Notes: generated by a model not told the origin, from the sequence alone. Counted from the stretch's first letter, positions 18,130-28,792 are shown. The stretch: DNA of 64,000 nt from Solirubrobacterales bacterium (GCA_016712175.1 JADJRQ010000005.1:1-64000), one strand, 5' to 3'. Translations and numbers: made by a program.

Positions 18130-20237
18130 TCAGCCAGTCCGGTCTGTCCCCGGATCGGAAGGCCACCAGAAGCGTTCCCCGGCGAGGGTGACCATCGCCG
18201 GCACCAGCACCGTTCGGACCAGCAGGGTGTCGAGGAGAATGCCGAAGCCGACGATGATGCCGAGTTGGGTCAGGGTGATTATCGGGAGCACCCCGAGGAC
18301 TGCGAACACGGCAGCGAGCAGGATGCCCGCGCTGGTGATCACACCACCAGTCGTCGCGAGGGCGGTCACCATTGAGGTTCGGGTCGATTCAGTCCTCGCC
18401 TCTTCTCGTGTCCTGGTGATCAGGAAAATGTTGTAGTCGACTCCGAGGGCGACCAGAAAGAGGAAGCTGAGCAGGGGGACGGACAGGTCGATGCCGGGAA
18501 AGCCAAAAATGTGAGTGAAGGCCCATGAGGCGGCACCGAGGGCGGCCGCCCAGCTGAGGACATTGGTCAAGGCGAGCAGGATCGCGGCGACGATTGACCT
18601 CAGCAGGACCAGCAGGATGATTATTACGACGGCCAGTACCAGGGGAACAACCAGGAGCCGGTCGTTGGCTGCCGCCGCCCGTTTGTCCAGATCCGATGCG
18701 TCCTGCCCGCCCACCAGCGCCTCGTCGCTCACCTCATCGAGATCGCCTCGCAAGGTCCTGACCGTATCCAGCGCCGCTTCCGATCCAGGCTCGGCACTCA
18801 GCCGGACCTCGATCTCGGCCAGGCCTCCACCCATCCGGGCAGGGCGGGCTTCGGCGACTCCTTCCGTCTCCCCGGCGACACGAATCGCTGCCTTTTCAGA
18901 TCCTGCGGGAATGACTATCGCGGCTGGTTCACTGAAGCCGGGGCCGAAGGTCCGGGCCAGGGTTTCCTGTCCTTTCACCGAATCGGGCCGCGCTCGGAGC
19001 TGCTCGGATTGAGACAGCCCGACGTCACCTCCGATGTTGCCCAGGGCCAGAAAGGCAAGCAACCCCACGCTGGCGAGCGTCACCGTTACAGGCCGGTCTG
19101 TGACCGCCCTGCCGAAACTGGCCCAGCGGCCATCTTTCGCGGGATCCTCGTCGCCGAAGTGAGGAACCAGCGGCCAGAACAGCTTGCGACCGAACAGGAG
19201 CAGGGCCGGCGGCAGCAGAGCGAGGACGAAAACGACCGCGGTGCCGATGCCGATCGCGCCGGCGATGCCGATGTTGCGGTCGAACGGCAGCTCGGCGAAG
19301 TAGAGGGTGGCGAGGCTGAGGGCGACGGTGCCTGAGCTCGCGAGGATCGCCGGTGCCGCGTGGGTCAAAGCGGCACGCATGGCGTGATGGCGGTTCTCGT
19401 TTCGCCTCAGTTCTTCGCGATACCTCGCGATGAGTAGCAATGCGTAGTTGGTGCCGGCACCGAACACCAGCACCGAAACTATTCCGGTGGTCCCGCCGTC
19501 GACTTCGAGCCCGGTCTTGCGGCTGAGGATCGCGATCAGGGCAAGTACGACCCGTCGGCGAGCGCGATCACGATCAACGGAACGAGCCAGAGCCACGGGC
19601 TGCGATAGGTGATCAGGAGGAGCAGGGCCACCACTGCGGCGGTCGCCATCAACAGGCGTGTATCGGCTCCGTCGAAGACTTCGCTCAGGTCGACCTGGAA
19701 CGCCGCGGGCCCGGTCACCTCGGCCTTTGTTCCGTCGGGGAGCCCACTGCCAACCACATCCCTGATCTCGTTTACTTCAACGCCGAGTTCGTCGGACCCT
19801 TCGCCCCCGCCACCTTCGGGCACGGAACGAAGCGGCACGATGAGCAATGCGGCCCCGCCGTCAGGGGAGAACGCCGGTGGGCCGACCTCGCCTCGCAGGG
19901 CGATCCCGGCAAGGTCCCTCCGATCTTCCGAAACCTTGCGGCGATCCTCGACGTCGAGCTTGCCATTCGAGCTGCTGTAGACGACGATTGCCGGTGCTTC
20001 ACCCGAATCCGGAAGCTTTTCCTGAGCCCGCACGACCGCGGTCGACTCGGCGCTTTCCGGCATGCCGAAAGTCGGGTCGGAGGAGGTCGCCGGGTCACCG
20101 CCAAAGAGCAGAAAGACGACCGACACCAGGATCCCGGCGACCAGCGGGATCAGCTTGCGGCGCCGGTCCGAAACCAGATCGAGGAAGGGTGCCAACCGGG
20201 ACTTCGAATCCCCGCGCTCGTTGTCTGGTTTTCCCAC
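18130..20237 (-). CDS. MMPL-family RND transporter, frameshifted near 19552
   Basis: About 702 residues, the normal length for a small MMPL protein, from GTG 20237. The first part holds one membrane helix, a periplasmic loop and TM2-3 (ending PLIVIALADG). The rest continues in another frame at VVLALIAILSRKTGLEVDG. Adding one G to the GGG run (CCC at 19551-19553 on the plus strand) restores it. Hallmarks are FGAGTNYALLLIARYREELRR and the second copy ALGVDYNIFLITRTREEAR, each with the charged transmembrane Asp/Tyr position of MMPL proteins. It probably exports lipids or drugs using the proton gradient. There is no adjacent regulator. Confidence 0.88.
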
Positions 20238-20360
20238 CGACCCGTTATACCGATGTCGGCCGCCGCGGACGACCTCCCGGCGCTAGATCCAGCTGAGTGA
20301 AACGGTCTGGCGTTATCTCCGGCTTCAGGGACCGGGGATGCTTTCCAGACCTTGTTTTGG

Positions 20361-21142
20361 TCAGATGGGGCTGCCGGTGGCCAGCAGGTACGTGCTGGTG
20401 TAGCTGAACCGACCATCGCTGGATTCGTTGCTGTTCTCCAGCTCTTGGAGGACCCTCTCCGAGAGGGAATCGAAATTTTCTTCACCGAGGGTTTCCTTGA
20501 GCGCGAGCCACATCGGGTGGTGCTCGCGCCATTCATCGTTGGCCGCTTTGGCCGATTCGGCAGTGAACGTCAGACTCTTCTTTTCAAACTGGAGGGCGAT
20601 TCCGTGTTCGGAGAAGAGTTCCCGCAACTCGTTTTCGTCACCCCACTGGAACGCCATCGGTCCTGCATCCGGGTCCTGGTCAAAAGCTTCGGCGACCGCC
20701 TTTTTGGAAAGCGTGGCGATCCGGGGCAGGACGCCTGGTTGGTCCAGGTCGTGATTGCAATCCGACCGTTTGGTTCGAGGACCCGGGCGATCTCGGCGGC
20801 GACCTGCTGCGGATCGCCGAAGATCACTCCGAAGACGGAGGTGATGACTTCGAAGGAGTCGTCAGGAAAAGGCAGGTCCTGCATGTCACCTTCAACCCAG
20901 GTCGCTTCGTGTCCGGCCTCGGCCGCCCGGCCGGCGGCTACTTCGAGCAGCCGGGTTGCCGCATCGAAACCAGTGACCTCCGCGCCGCGCTCAGCCTCGA
21001 GCAGAGCTGAGTTTCCGGTTCCGCAGGCGAGGTCGAGCGTTTTCAGGCCCGACACGGGCTCGGCCGCGTCAACCACGACTTCGGCCACCGGTGCCAACTG
21101 GACGGCCATGAGTTCATAACTACCGTCGCCCCAGTCAGCCAC
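20361..21142 (-). CDS. class I SAM-dependent methyltransferase, frameshifted near 20737
   Basis: About 260 residues from GTG 21142. The SAM site is LDLACGTGNSALLEAERGA (motif I, about residue 35), with EGDMQDLPFPDDSFEVI as motifs II-III. The frame breaks after ITTWTN and resumes at PGVLPRIATLSKKAV. Adding one C to the CC pair (GG at 20737-20738 plus strand) restores it. The tail (SYTSTYLLATGSPI) ends at 20361. The best general match is ubiE-like small-molecule methyltransferases; the substrate is unknown. It lies 15 bases downstream of the peroxiredoxin gene. Confidence 0.85.
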
Positions 21143-21157
21143 AGCGGAGCCGGTCCA

Positions 21158-21631
21158 TCAAGTGGTGGTGTTCATTTCGACCAGCGCCTTCAGTACGACG
21201 TCGTCGTGCCGTTTGGGCTGGACCTTGGGGAAGACCCGGACCACCTTGCCATCCCCATTGATGATGAAAGTCGTGCGTCGGACTCCCATGAACTTGTTGC
21301 CGTACATCGACTTCTCCACCCAGGTGCCGTAGAGCTCGGAGACCTTGTGGTCCTTGTCGGCCAGCAGCGGGAAGTTGAGCTTGTTGCTTTCGTCGAACTT
21401 CTTGACCGCCTTCACCTCATCCGGCGAGATGCCGATGATCGTGGCCCCGGCATTCTTGTAGTCGGCCTTGTGATCGCGGACACCAATGGCCTGCGTCGTA
21501 CACCCGGAGGTGTTGGCCTTGGGATAGAAGTAGAGGACGACTGTCTTCCCCGAAAAGTCGGAGAGGGTGACGTTCTTTCCCTTCTGATCCTTGAGAGTGA
21601 AGTCAGGGGCTTTTGAACCGGCGTCGAGCAC
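21158..21631 (-). CDS. bcp: Bcp-type peroxiredoxin (thioredoxin-dependent peroxidase)
   Basis: 157 residues. The peroxidatic Cys lies in ANTSGCTTQAIGVRD at about residue 45, with the Thr and downstream Arg of the peroxiredoxin active site (VRRTTFII). The position five residues after the active Cys, where many Bcp proteins have the resolving Cys (GCTTEAC), is Ile here, so this is probably a one-Cys enzyme. It reduces peroxides in the cytoplasm. The start at 21631 is the first ATG-equivalent, and the methyltransferase follows closely. Confidence 0.92.
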   Translation of the reverse strand: MLDAGSKAPDFTLKDQKGKNVTLSDFSGKTVVLYFYPKANTSGCTTQAIGVRDHKADYKNAGATIIGISPDEVKAVKKFDESNKLNFPLLADKDHKVSELYGTWVEKSMYGNKFMGVRRTTFIINGDGKVVRVFPKVQPKRHDDVVLKALVEMNTTT

Positions 21632-21640
21632 TCCCGGATT

Positions 21641-22522
21641 CTAAGTGATCAGTGTGCTTTTCAGCATTTCGACCAAAGTCTTGCAACAGGAACCATCCTG
21701 GTCCTTTTCCGGATTGAAGCAGGTGATGTTGATCCCTGCGAGGTGTCGAGATCCGGCGAGTGGACCAAGGAGCGCCTTGAGTTCAGTCACGCTCAGGCCG
21801 TCGGGCATCAGGTAGTCGGTCGCGGGAAAGGCGTTGGGGTCGAGGATGTCGACGTCGAGATGGAGCCAGAAGTGCGAGCCGTCAGCGGTCAATTCTTCCG
21901 CAACCGAACGGGCGACGTGTTCGAGGTCGGCGTGCCGAAGCGTTTCCCGATCCTCAATTCGCCCGATCCCAAGTCCGTTCGGCAGGGGGGCGATCATGCC
22001 GAGTTCCTCTTCGTCACGCGAGCCGAGACAGGCGATGCGTGAGGCATCGACGACCGGAACCGGCCCGATGGTCTCGACAAGTTCGGGAGGGGCCAAACCG
22101 AGAATCGTGGCAAGCGGCATGTCGGCGCCTTCACCCGTGGGCGATGTCTGGCCGGTAAAAAGGTCGAGGTGCCCGTCGAGGTAGGCGAGGCCGAGCTTGC
22201 CGTGTGAGTCAGAGGCCCCCGCCAGCGTGCCAGGGAGGAGGGTGCAACAGCCTCCGAGAACCACCGGTACTTCGCCATTGGCAGTGATCGTGGCGACCCG
22301 GCCGCGAACTTCCGCGCTCAACTTGACGATCTCAGGGTAAGCGAGCCAGCCGTTCGTCGGATCGCGGTTGAGGCCCCGGATCCTCTGCTCCGTATCGCCC
22401 GCGTCGCGCAGCCCGAGCGGCTTGAAGATCTCTCGAAGGGTGGCGGGGCCGAGTTCCGTTCCGCCTCTACGCCCGACACTGTCGATCGGCACACCGAGAA
22501 GCGTCAGCCGATCCTGGTCCAT
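21641..22522 (-). CDS. arginase/ureohydrolase-fold protein with altered metal ligand
   Basis: 293 residues. The fold is clear from VVLGGCCTLLPGTLAG, YLDGHLDLFT and LHLDVDILDP, which correspond to the metal motifs GGDHS, DAHxD and DxDxxDP of arginases, agmatinases and formimidoylglutamases. The first motif reads GGCC, so its usual Asp and His are both replaced by Cys. The other two keep their Asp and His. Relatives with GGDC at this position are known to me in actinobacteria, so the substrate may differ from arginine. The ATG overlaps the stop of the upstream small gene (TGATG). Confidence 0.8.
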   Translation of the reverse strand: MDQDRLTLLGVPIDSVGRRGGTELGPATLREIFKPLGLRDAGDTEQRIRGLNRDPTNGWLAYPEIVKLSAEVRGRVATITANGEVPVVLGGCCTLLPGTLAGASDSHGKLGLAYLDGHLDLFTGQTSPTGEGADMPLATILGLAPPELVETIGPVPVVDASRIACLGSRDEEELGMIAPLPNGLGIGRIEDRETLRHADLEHVARSVAEELTADGSHFWLHLDVDILDPNAFPATDYLMPDGLSVTELKALLGPLAGSRHLAGINITCFNPEKDQDGSCCKTLVEMLKSTLIT

Positions 22523-22869
22523 CAGAGTTCTTCGTCTTCGATCGGAATTCCCACAGGTGCTTCTTCGGGGTCGGGGTCATCGATGTCCGGATCATCCGGG
22601 TCAAGCGCTCCGCCGGCGATCGGATCGGCGTTGCTCGCGTGGTGCTGGGCCTGGAATTCTTCGAGGAGTTCATCCCGCTGCTCTTCATCGACAGCGATGT
22701 CCTCGGCCACACGCACCCATTCGGATCCTTCGAAGGTCTCCGGATTGAAGATCTCGAGGTTGACTGACGCGGAGTCGTCGACGATCACAACCACCTCGGT
22801 CTGAGGGTTGAAATACGTTCCTGGTTGGACGGCGAGTTCCTCGAGCTGGTAGAGGGAATCGTCATTCAT
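22522..22869 (-). CDS. acidic small protein, unknown function
   Basis: 115 residues, strongly acidic, with a C-terminal run of Asp/Pro/Glu (DPDDPDIDDPDPEEAP). The N-terminal half looks structured (YQLEELAVQPGTYFNPQTEVVVIVDDSASVNLEIF). It is translationally coupled to the arginase-fold gene. I do not recognise a family. The pattern is typical of small cytosolic proteins restricted to this lineage. Confidence 0.6.
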   Translation of the reverse strand: MNDDSLYQLEELAVQPGTYFNPQTEVVVIVDDSASVNLEIFNPETFEGSEWVRVAEDIAVDEEQRDELLEEFQAQHHASNADPIAGGALDPDDPDIDDPDPEEAPVGIPIEDEEL

Positions 22870-22938
22870 TGACTTAACAATAACCCCGATTGACGGCTCG
22901 CCAATCAGGGCAGACGCGCTGCCGGAGAAAAATCGCCC

Positions 22939-23445
22939 TCAGGTCCACTCGCGAAACCGGCGCTCCACCTCGGAGTCGACGTCAAGAGGGTCCTCGCCGC
23001 GGCGGAGCCGGCGCTCGTTGTTGGCGATCACAAGCTCTCTGATTTCCGCCCGGATTTGAGCGGTTCCACCTTCGAGTCCGGCCGGGCCTTCCGGGCCGTC
23101 CTCGCCACTGACTTCTGAAGCATCGATCTCGGCCCAGGGACCGACGCCCAGCACCCGGTCGATCTCGGACTGGACGTCGATGTCAGGTTCTCCGCGGGCG
23201 CGGCGGCGGAAAGCCGAAGCCTCGACCATCTGTCGCACCTCTGCCTCCTGCTCGGCGCGGGCGGTCTCGGAGTTCGCCGGTTCCCCCCGGCCGGGCTTCT
23301 CCCTGTCGATGGCAAAGGTGCCTTTGCCCAGCTCGTCGAGGGCGCGTCCGGACCGCGCAAAGGCAATAGCGGCGATCGGAACGATCACCACGCAGAGCAG
23401 GAGGAGCACGAATGAAAGTTCGGAGGCGCCGATGCGCGCAGTCAT
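22939..23445 (-). CDS. membrane-anchored protein with two short SHOCT-like repeats
   Basis: 168 residues. One N-terminal transmembrane helix (FVLLLLCVVIVPIAAIAF) is followed by a cytoplasmic region with two similar units. The first is EVRQMVEASAFRRRARGEP with SEIDRVL; the second is EIRELVIANNERRLRRGEDP with SEVERRF. Each resembles a short helical hairpin of the SHOCT kind. They are about 60 residues apart. Function is unknown; such units often mediate oligomerisation. Confidence 0.6.
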   Translation of the reverse strand: MTARIGASELSFVLLLLCVVIVPIAAIAFARSGRALDELGKGTFAIDREKPGRGEPANSETARAEQEAEVRQMVEASAFRRRARGEPDIDVQSEIDRVLGVGPWAEIDASEVSGEDGPEGPAGLEGGTAQIRAEIRELVIANNERRLRRGEDPLDVDSEVERRFREWT

Positions 23446-23498
23446 GAAGCCAGATTAGACCGCCTGTCCTCTTGATCCGTTACCCTTCTGGTCGAGTT

Positions 23499-23516
23499 AT
23501 TGACTGACTGGTCAAT
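23499..23516. promoter_or_regulatory. TetR-type palindrome upstream of acyl-CoA dehydrogenase
   Basis: ATTGACTGACTGGTCAAT is a near-perfect palindrome of 18 bases centred about 77 bases before GTG 23585. A closely similar palindrome precedes the other beta-oxidation gene at 46860. The left half TTGACT also has the form of a -35 box, with TGATTT 17 bases later, so binding could block RNA polymerase. The regulator itself is not encoded in the window. Confidence 0.5.
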
Positions 23517-23584
23517 CGGGTTTGATTTTCGCCTCCCGAAAACGACCTCAGAGACCGAATTTCATCGACTGAAAGGCTCTACAA

Positions 23585-24733
23585 GTGGTTGATTTCACGC
23601 TTACCGACGAGCAGAAGGACTTGCGCGAGATGGCGCACAATTTTGCCGATAAAGAGATGCGCAGTGTTGCCTGGGAGTACGACAAGGACGGAACCTGGCC
23701 CCAGGACGTAATCGACAAGGCCTGGGAAGTCGGCCTGATGAATACGCACATCCCCGAGGAATACGGCGGACCGGGCCTTGACTACCTGTCCGGTTGCCTG
23801 ATCGAAGAGGAGCTCGGCTGGGGCTGCTCCGGCATCGGTACCTCGCTCGCCTGCAACGGGCTCGCTGCGGCTCCGGTTGTTCTCGGCGGTTCCGAAGAGA
23901 CCAAGAAGAAGTATCTGGGCATGCTGACCGAATCGGCCAAGCTCGCTTCCTTCTGCCTGACCGAGCCGGACGCCGGCTCCGACGTCGCCGGCATGAAGAC
24001 CCGGGCCGTAAAGAAGGGTGACAAGTACGTCATCAACGGCTCCAAGTGCTTCATCACCAACGGGCAGTACGCCGACTGGTTCACGGTTTACGCGAAGACC
24101 GACCCCGAGGCCGGCAGCAAGGGCATCTCGGCGTTCGTCGTCGACAAGACGGATGGAGTCACAATCGACAAGAAGGAAGACAAGATGGGTCAGCGGGCTT
24201 CCAACACCGCGACCGTCTCCTTCAATGACGTCGAAGTGCCGGCCGAAAACCTGATCGGTGAGGAGAACCACGGCTTCAAGCTGGCGATGATGACCCTCGA
24301 CCGCACCCGTCCCGGTGTGGCCGCGATGGCCGTCGGCATCGCCCGCGCCGCGTTCGAAGCCGCCGTCGAGTACTCGAAGGAACGTCAGCAGTTCGGCGTA
24401 CCGATCGCCATGCATCAGGCGATCCAGTTCCTGATCGCCGACATGGCGGTCAAGGTCGACGCAGCCCGTCTGCTGACCTGGCATTCGGGTGTCCAGCTCG
24501 ATCAAGGACTGAGCAACACGCTCACTTCTTCCGAGGCCAAGCGTTTTGCCGCCGACTCGGCGATGGAAGTTACCACTGACGCTGTCCAGGTCTACGGCGG
24601 CTACGGCTTCATCAAGGAGTACCCGGTCGAGAAGTTCATGCGAGACGCCAAGATCATGCAGCTCTACGAAGGCACTTCGCAGATTCAGCGCATGGTCATC
24701 GCGCGCGAGGTACTGCTTCCCCGGGCTGTTTGA
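23585..24733 (+). CDS. acyl-CoA dehydrogenase
   Basis: 382-residue FAD enzyme introducing the alpha-beta double bond in acyl-CoA. Features in order are an N-terminal helical domain (DFTLTDEQKDLREMAHNFADKE), FAD contacts FCLTEPDAGSDVAGMKT and INGSKCFITNG, RPGVAAMAVGIARAAFEAA, and the C-terminal VQVYGGYGFIKEYPVEKFMRDAKIMQLYEGTSQIQ. The last part includes the Glu of YEGT, the catalytic base position in many members. GTG 23585 gives a standard N-terminus. A strong terminator follows, then the dispersed repeat element. Confidence 0.95.
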   Translation: MVDFTLTDEQKDLREMAHNFADKEMRSVAWEYDKDGTWPQDVIDKAWEVGLMNTHIPEEYGGPGLDYLSGCLIEEELGWGCSGIGTSLACNGLAAAPVVLGGSEETKKKYLGMLTESAKLASFCLTEPDAGSDVAGMKTRAVKKGDKYVINGSKCFITNGQYADWFTVYAKTDPEAGSKGISAFVVDKTDGVTIDKKEDKMGQRASNTATVSFNDVEVPAENLIGEENHGFKLAMMTLDRTRPGVAAMAVGIARAAFEAAVEYSKERQQFGVPIAMHQAIQFLIADMAVKVDAARLLTWHSGVQLDQGLSNTLTSSEAKRFAADSAMEVTTDAVQVYGGYGFIKEYPVEKFMRDAKIMQLYEGTSQIQRMVIAREVLLPRAV

Positions 24734-24760
24734 CGCTGCCCAGCAGTTGAGTGTTACGTC

Positions 24761-24793
24761 GAAAGGGCGGCCTCCGCGGGCCGCCTTTTCTCG
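24761..24793 (+). terminator. rho-independent terminator after acyl-CoA dehydrogenase
   Basis: AAAGGGCGGCC and GGGCCGCCTTTT form a GC-rich stem of about ten pairs with a short loop, followed by T residues. The same sequence type ends the other beta-oxidation gene at 48968, and similarity between the two loci continues downstream. Confidence 0.85.
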
Positions 24794-25100
24794 CTAAGGC
24801 TTGAGGTGGCGGGCGGCCCCGGGAACGACCCGGACGCGCCTGGCTTCGTCGACGCTCGCACGGCTTGCTCATTGACTGAAGTCAAATCGCTTCACCGGCT
24901 CGCTTACTCCTCGCCAGCCACGCCCAGGACGTCCCCGTGCACCACCCGCTTGCTTGGCACGGAACGGCCGAGTCTCGGATGCCTAAACGGGCGCCGAGAT
25001 CCCTGAAACCGCGGATAGTCCACGGTTTCAGGGACCTCGCAGGCCCGGAGGGCTCGAGACCACGAAAGTCAGCGATTATCACTGACTTTCGTGGTCTCGC
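24794..25100. repeat. dispersed intergenic repeat, copy 1, with two 45-nt palindromes
   Basis: This 413-base gap between genes holds no convincing coding sequence. From about 24810 to 24955 it matches 49010-49152 almost base for base. At 24995-25039 and 25055-25099 are two palindromes of identical design, each 21 + 3 + 21 bases starting CGAGA, with loops TAG and TTA. The first has two imperfect pairs. The second has a perfect 18-bp outer stem and one inner mismatch, and is extended by a flanking GGCCCGG/CCGGGCC pair. Inside the conserved block, TTGACT-GA-AGTCAA (24873-24886) is a smaller palindrome. Confidence 0.8.
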
Positions 25101-25146
25101 GGCCCGGGCCAAGCCGAAACTTCGCTCGTTCCTCGGGTTCCAATTA

Positions 25147-27956
25147 GTGTCCGTCCGCGATGAAGGGAATCTGATCAGCACCGGGAACCGACTTTCGACT
25201 TCGATCTGCCTGACTTTGGTCTTCATGGCCGGGTTGTTCGCCTTCGGTGCCACTCAGGCTTCGGCTTTGGGTGAGGTCGAGCTTGACGTCATTTCTTCGC
25301 GTCCGGACATGGCCAGCGGCGGTGACAGCCTGGTTCAGGCCAAGGTCCCGCCCTCAAGTGACCCGGCCGCGCTGACGGTCGCGCTCAACGGCAACGATGT
25401 GACTTCGAGCTTCACGGCCGTACCGGGCAACGGACGCAAGCTGCGGGCGCTGCTCAGCCTCGCCGGGGGCGGAACTGTCACGGCGACGCTGCCGGGCAAC
25501 ACCGAAGCAAAGCTCCTGATTGTCGACCATTCGGTCACCGGTCCGATCCTCTCCGGCATCCGTCAGACCCCTTTCGTCTGTGAAACCCCCGGCGGAGCGA
25601 TCAACCCCGCCGACTGTAATACGACGACCAAGGTCGAATACCGATATCGCCTCGCGTCCGGCGGTGGCTGGGTGACGGTGACCGATCCTGCCGCGATCCC
25701 CGCCGCCCAACTCCTTAAAACCACGACCACCGCACCCACCGGCGACCGGAAGAACCCAGAGGTAGTGCCACAGGCGGTCCGGATCGAGACCGGGACGATC
25801 AACCGCGGCAACTACCGGATCGGATTCCTGATCGATCCGGCGAAACCTGACCGGCCCGGGCCGGGGTGGAACGGCAGGCTGGTCTACGGCTTCGGCGGCG
25901 GTTGCCGGGCTGGCTACACCGGGGACCGGTCGGCGGCGACAACAACTACATCCGGATGGGGGACATGCTCGCCGGATACGCAACGGCCGGTTCGTCGCAG
26001 AACGTCTACGGGATCCGCTGCTCGGATTCCGTTTCGGCGGAAACGGTTTCGATGGTCAAGGAACACTTCATCGAGAGTTTCGGAGAACCGGACTTCGTCA
26101 TCGGCAAAGGCAGCTCGGGTGGTTCGATGGCGCAACAGATGATCGGCAACAACTTCCCGGGCCTGCTCGACGGGTTGCAGCTCGGCAACTCGTTCACCGA
26201 CAACGCGTACGCCGGAAACCTGCTGCTCGACTGCCGGCTGCTCTCCGAATTCCTCACTTCCCCAGCCGCGGCAGGCTGGTCGACGGAACAGAAACGGGCG
26301 GTGAAAGGAACCGCTCGCGAGGGTGCCTGCGCAGTCGTCTATTCGGCTTTTGGTGACAACTTCTTCGGCCCCGGGGTCTGCCCGCCGGAGCTACCTGTAA
26401 ACACGGTCTTCGACCCGGCGACCAATCCGCTCGGTACCCGCTGCACGGCTTTCGAGGGCAACGTCAATGTGTACGGGATTGATCCTGCCACCGGTCTGAC
26501 CCGGCGGCCGGTCGACAACGCCGGTGTTCAGTACGGCCTCGAGCAGCTGAAGAAAGGCGTGATCTCCACCGAACAGTTCCTCGACCTGAACGACGGCGTC
26601 GGTGGGATCCGCCAGTACGACGGCGCTTCGGTCCCGGATCGCTCGGTGGCGTCGTCGGAATCCCTCCGGCGGGCGTACGACAGCGGCCTCATCAACGAAG
26701 GTGGCGCGGGGCTCGCGAGTACTCCGGTGATCGACAACCGGGACTACAGCATTGAAACCATGGACAACGGCCATCAGATCATCCACGCGCTGTCGATGCG
26801 GGAACGCCTACTGAAGGCGAACGGCGACCCGGACGGCGACGGCCAGGCCGGCACCCAGGTCATCTGGACGAGCCCCCAGGGCCTCGACGATTCCCTTCAG
26901 CTGCTGACCATGGACCGGTGGCTCACCGGCATCGAACACGACACGACGTCCGCATCGAAACGCGAAAAAGTCTTGAACAACCGACCGGAAACGATCAGTG
27001 GGTCGCCCGCGGCAAGGGATGCCTGCTTCATCAACAGCACCGGAGGTCTGATCGTGGAGCAGACCCAGACGGTCGACTCCGGCGCCTGCGGGTACGCTTT
27101 TCCGTCGGCTTCGATCTCGCGGGTGGAAGCCGGCGGGCCGCTGGCGAACGACGTCCTCAAGTGTCAGCTCAAGCCGGTCGATCAGTCGGAATACGGCGTG
27201 GGCCTGACCGGTCCCCAGCAAGCCCGTCTGCAGACGATCTTCCCCCAGGGCACTTGCGACAACTCCAAGGCCGGCGTCGAACAGCAGGTCAGTGAGAAGA
27301 CCTGGCGAACCTTGCCGTCGAGCGCGACTCCGGACACGACCGCGCCCGACACCGCGATCTCCTCCTCGCTGAAAAGTCGCGGCCAGTCCGGTCACGTGGA
27401 GCTGCTCTTTACGTCGTCACAGACCGGGTCATCCTTCGAGTGCCGCTTCGACTCGGCTGCATTCACCGGCTGCGCACCGCCGCTCGAGTACAGCGCCCTG
27501 TCGGTCGGCTCCCACTCGTTCGAAGTGCGCGCAATCGACATCGCCGGCAACACGGATTCCTCCCCGGCCCGAATGAGCTTCATCGTCGGATACCCCAAGG
27601 CGCTGATCGGCACCCGTTCCAAGCGGATCAAGATCAATCGCCGTGGACGGGGTTACGTGAAGGTCCGCTGCTCCCTGACCGGGATGAAATCCTGTTCCGG
27701 GCGAACCAAGCTCACGGTCAAGGGCCGCGCGTTCGGGCGCAGGCGAAAGGCAGCTGGTAAGAACATCCGCGTCGCGGCCCGCCGGTACAAGGTCAAGTCA
27801 GGTGCTCGGTCCATCAAACTCAAGCTGAACCGGAAGACCAGGCGCAAGCTGCGGCAGAAGGGCCGGTTGCGAGCGAAGATTGCCTTTACGGTCACCCAGG
27901 AGGGGACCAGTCCGAAACGGGTAGCACGCAGAGCCAAGCTGGTTCGCAAGCGCTGA
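25147..27956 (+). CDS. DUF6351 family exported esterase-like protein, frameshifted near 25922
   Basis: About 936 residues from GTG 25147, with a signal peptide (CLTLVFMAGLFAFGATQASA). The N-terminal part (ELDVISSRPDMASGGDSLVQ, SVTGPILSGIRQTPFVCET) and the alpha/beta-hydrolase part (nucleophile elbow GKGSSGGSMAQQ) match the DUF6351 group as I know it. The frame breaks at GGGCRAGYTG; adding one G to the GGGG run at 25921-25924 joins it to PVGGDNNYIRMGDM. After about residue 715 come an Ig-like module (SFECRFDSAAFTGCAPPLEYSALSVGSHSFEVRAIDIAGN) and a strongly basic C-terminal domain. Substrate is unknown. The open frame upstream of 25147 runs through the repeat and is ignored. Confidence 0.78.
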
Positions 27957-28027
27957 AGTAAGGGTCTCTAAGGGATTACCCTGAGGCGCTGATTCCGACG
28001 GGTTCACCTTGCTACCGTGACCGGATC

Positions 28028-28792
28028 ATGGAATCCACTCTTGAATCACCGACCGAATCCGCAGCCCCCGAAGCCTCGATCGTCGAGGCGAGCGGGGTGG
28101 AGCGATTCTACGGCGAAGGTCAGGCCGAAGTCCGGGCGCTTGATGGCGTCGACGTCACTTTCGAAAAGGGCCGGTACACGTCGATGATGGGTCCTTCGGG
28201 CTCTGGCAAGTCCACGCTCATGCATATCCTCGCCGGGCTCGACAAGCCGACTGCCGGCACGGTTGCAGTCGATGGCATCGACATCACCAATCTCGATGAC
28301 GGCGAACTCACGCAGCTCCGCCGTGACAAGCTCGGTTTCGTCTTCCAGTTCTTCAACCTGCTTCCGGTCCTGACGGCTGCGGAAAACATCGTGCTGCCGA
28401 TGTCGATCGCGCGGCGCAAGCCGGATCAGGCATGGGTTGATGAAGTGATCGAGCGGGTCGGTCTTTCGGACCGTCGCACCCACCGCCCGTCCGAGCTCTC
28501 CGGAGGCCAGCAGCAGCGGGTAGCCGTCGCCCGCGCCCTCGTGACCAAGCCCGCGGTGCTCTTCGCGGACGAACCGACCGGCAACCTCGACTCCAAGGCC
28601 TCAGAGGACGTTCTCCAGCTGCTTCGAGGCTCGGTCGACGAGTACGGCCAGACGGTGATCATGGTTACCCACGAGCCCGACGCAGCGGCCCACGGCGACC
28701 GGCTGATCGCGCTCCGCGACGGCAAGCTCGTCCACGATGCGCCGCCGGTTTCCGCCGACGCCGTGATCGAGCTGCTCAAGACCCTTGCTTAG
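28028..28792 (+). CDS. MacB/LolD-type ABC ATPase
   Basis: 254 residues. Walker A GPSGSGKST, Q-loop VFQFFNLLPVLTAAENI, signature LSGGQQQRVAVARAL, Walker B VLFADEPTGNLDS and switch His VTHEPDAAAHG are all intact. This is the lipoprotein-release/macrolide-export ATPase group that works with FtsX-like permeases by mechanotransmission. The permease gene overlaps its end by eight bases, confirming the pair. Confidence 0.94.
   Translation: MESTLESPTESAAPEASIVEASGVERFYGEGQAEVRALDGVDVTFEKGRYTSMMGPSGSGKSTLMHILAGLDKPTAGTVAVDGIDITNLDDGELTQLRRDKLGFVFQFFNLLPVLTAAENIVLPMSIARRKPDQAWVDEVIERVGLSDRRTHRPSELSGGQQQRVAVARALVTKPAVLFADEPTGNLDSKASEDVLQLLRGSVDEYGQTVIMVTHEPDAAAHGDRLIALRDGKLVHDAPPVSADAVIELLKTLA

Noticed and set aside
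24937..25146. N-terminal coding extension of the DUF6351 gene through the repeat
   Set aside because: The stretch is the palindromic repeat, shared with a non-coding locus at 49 kb, and the signal peptide begins after 25147.
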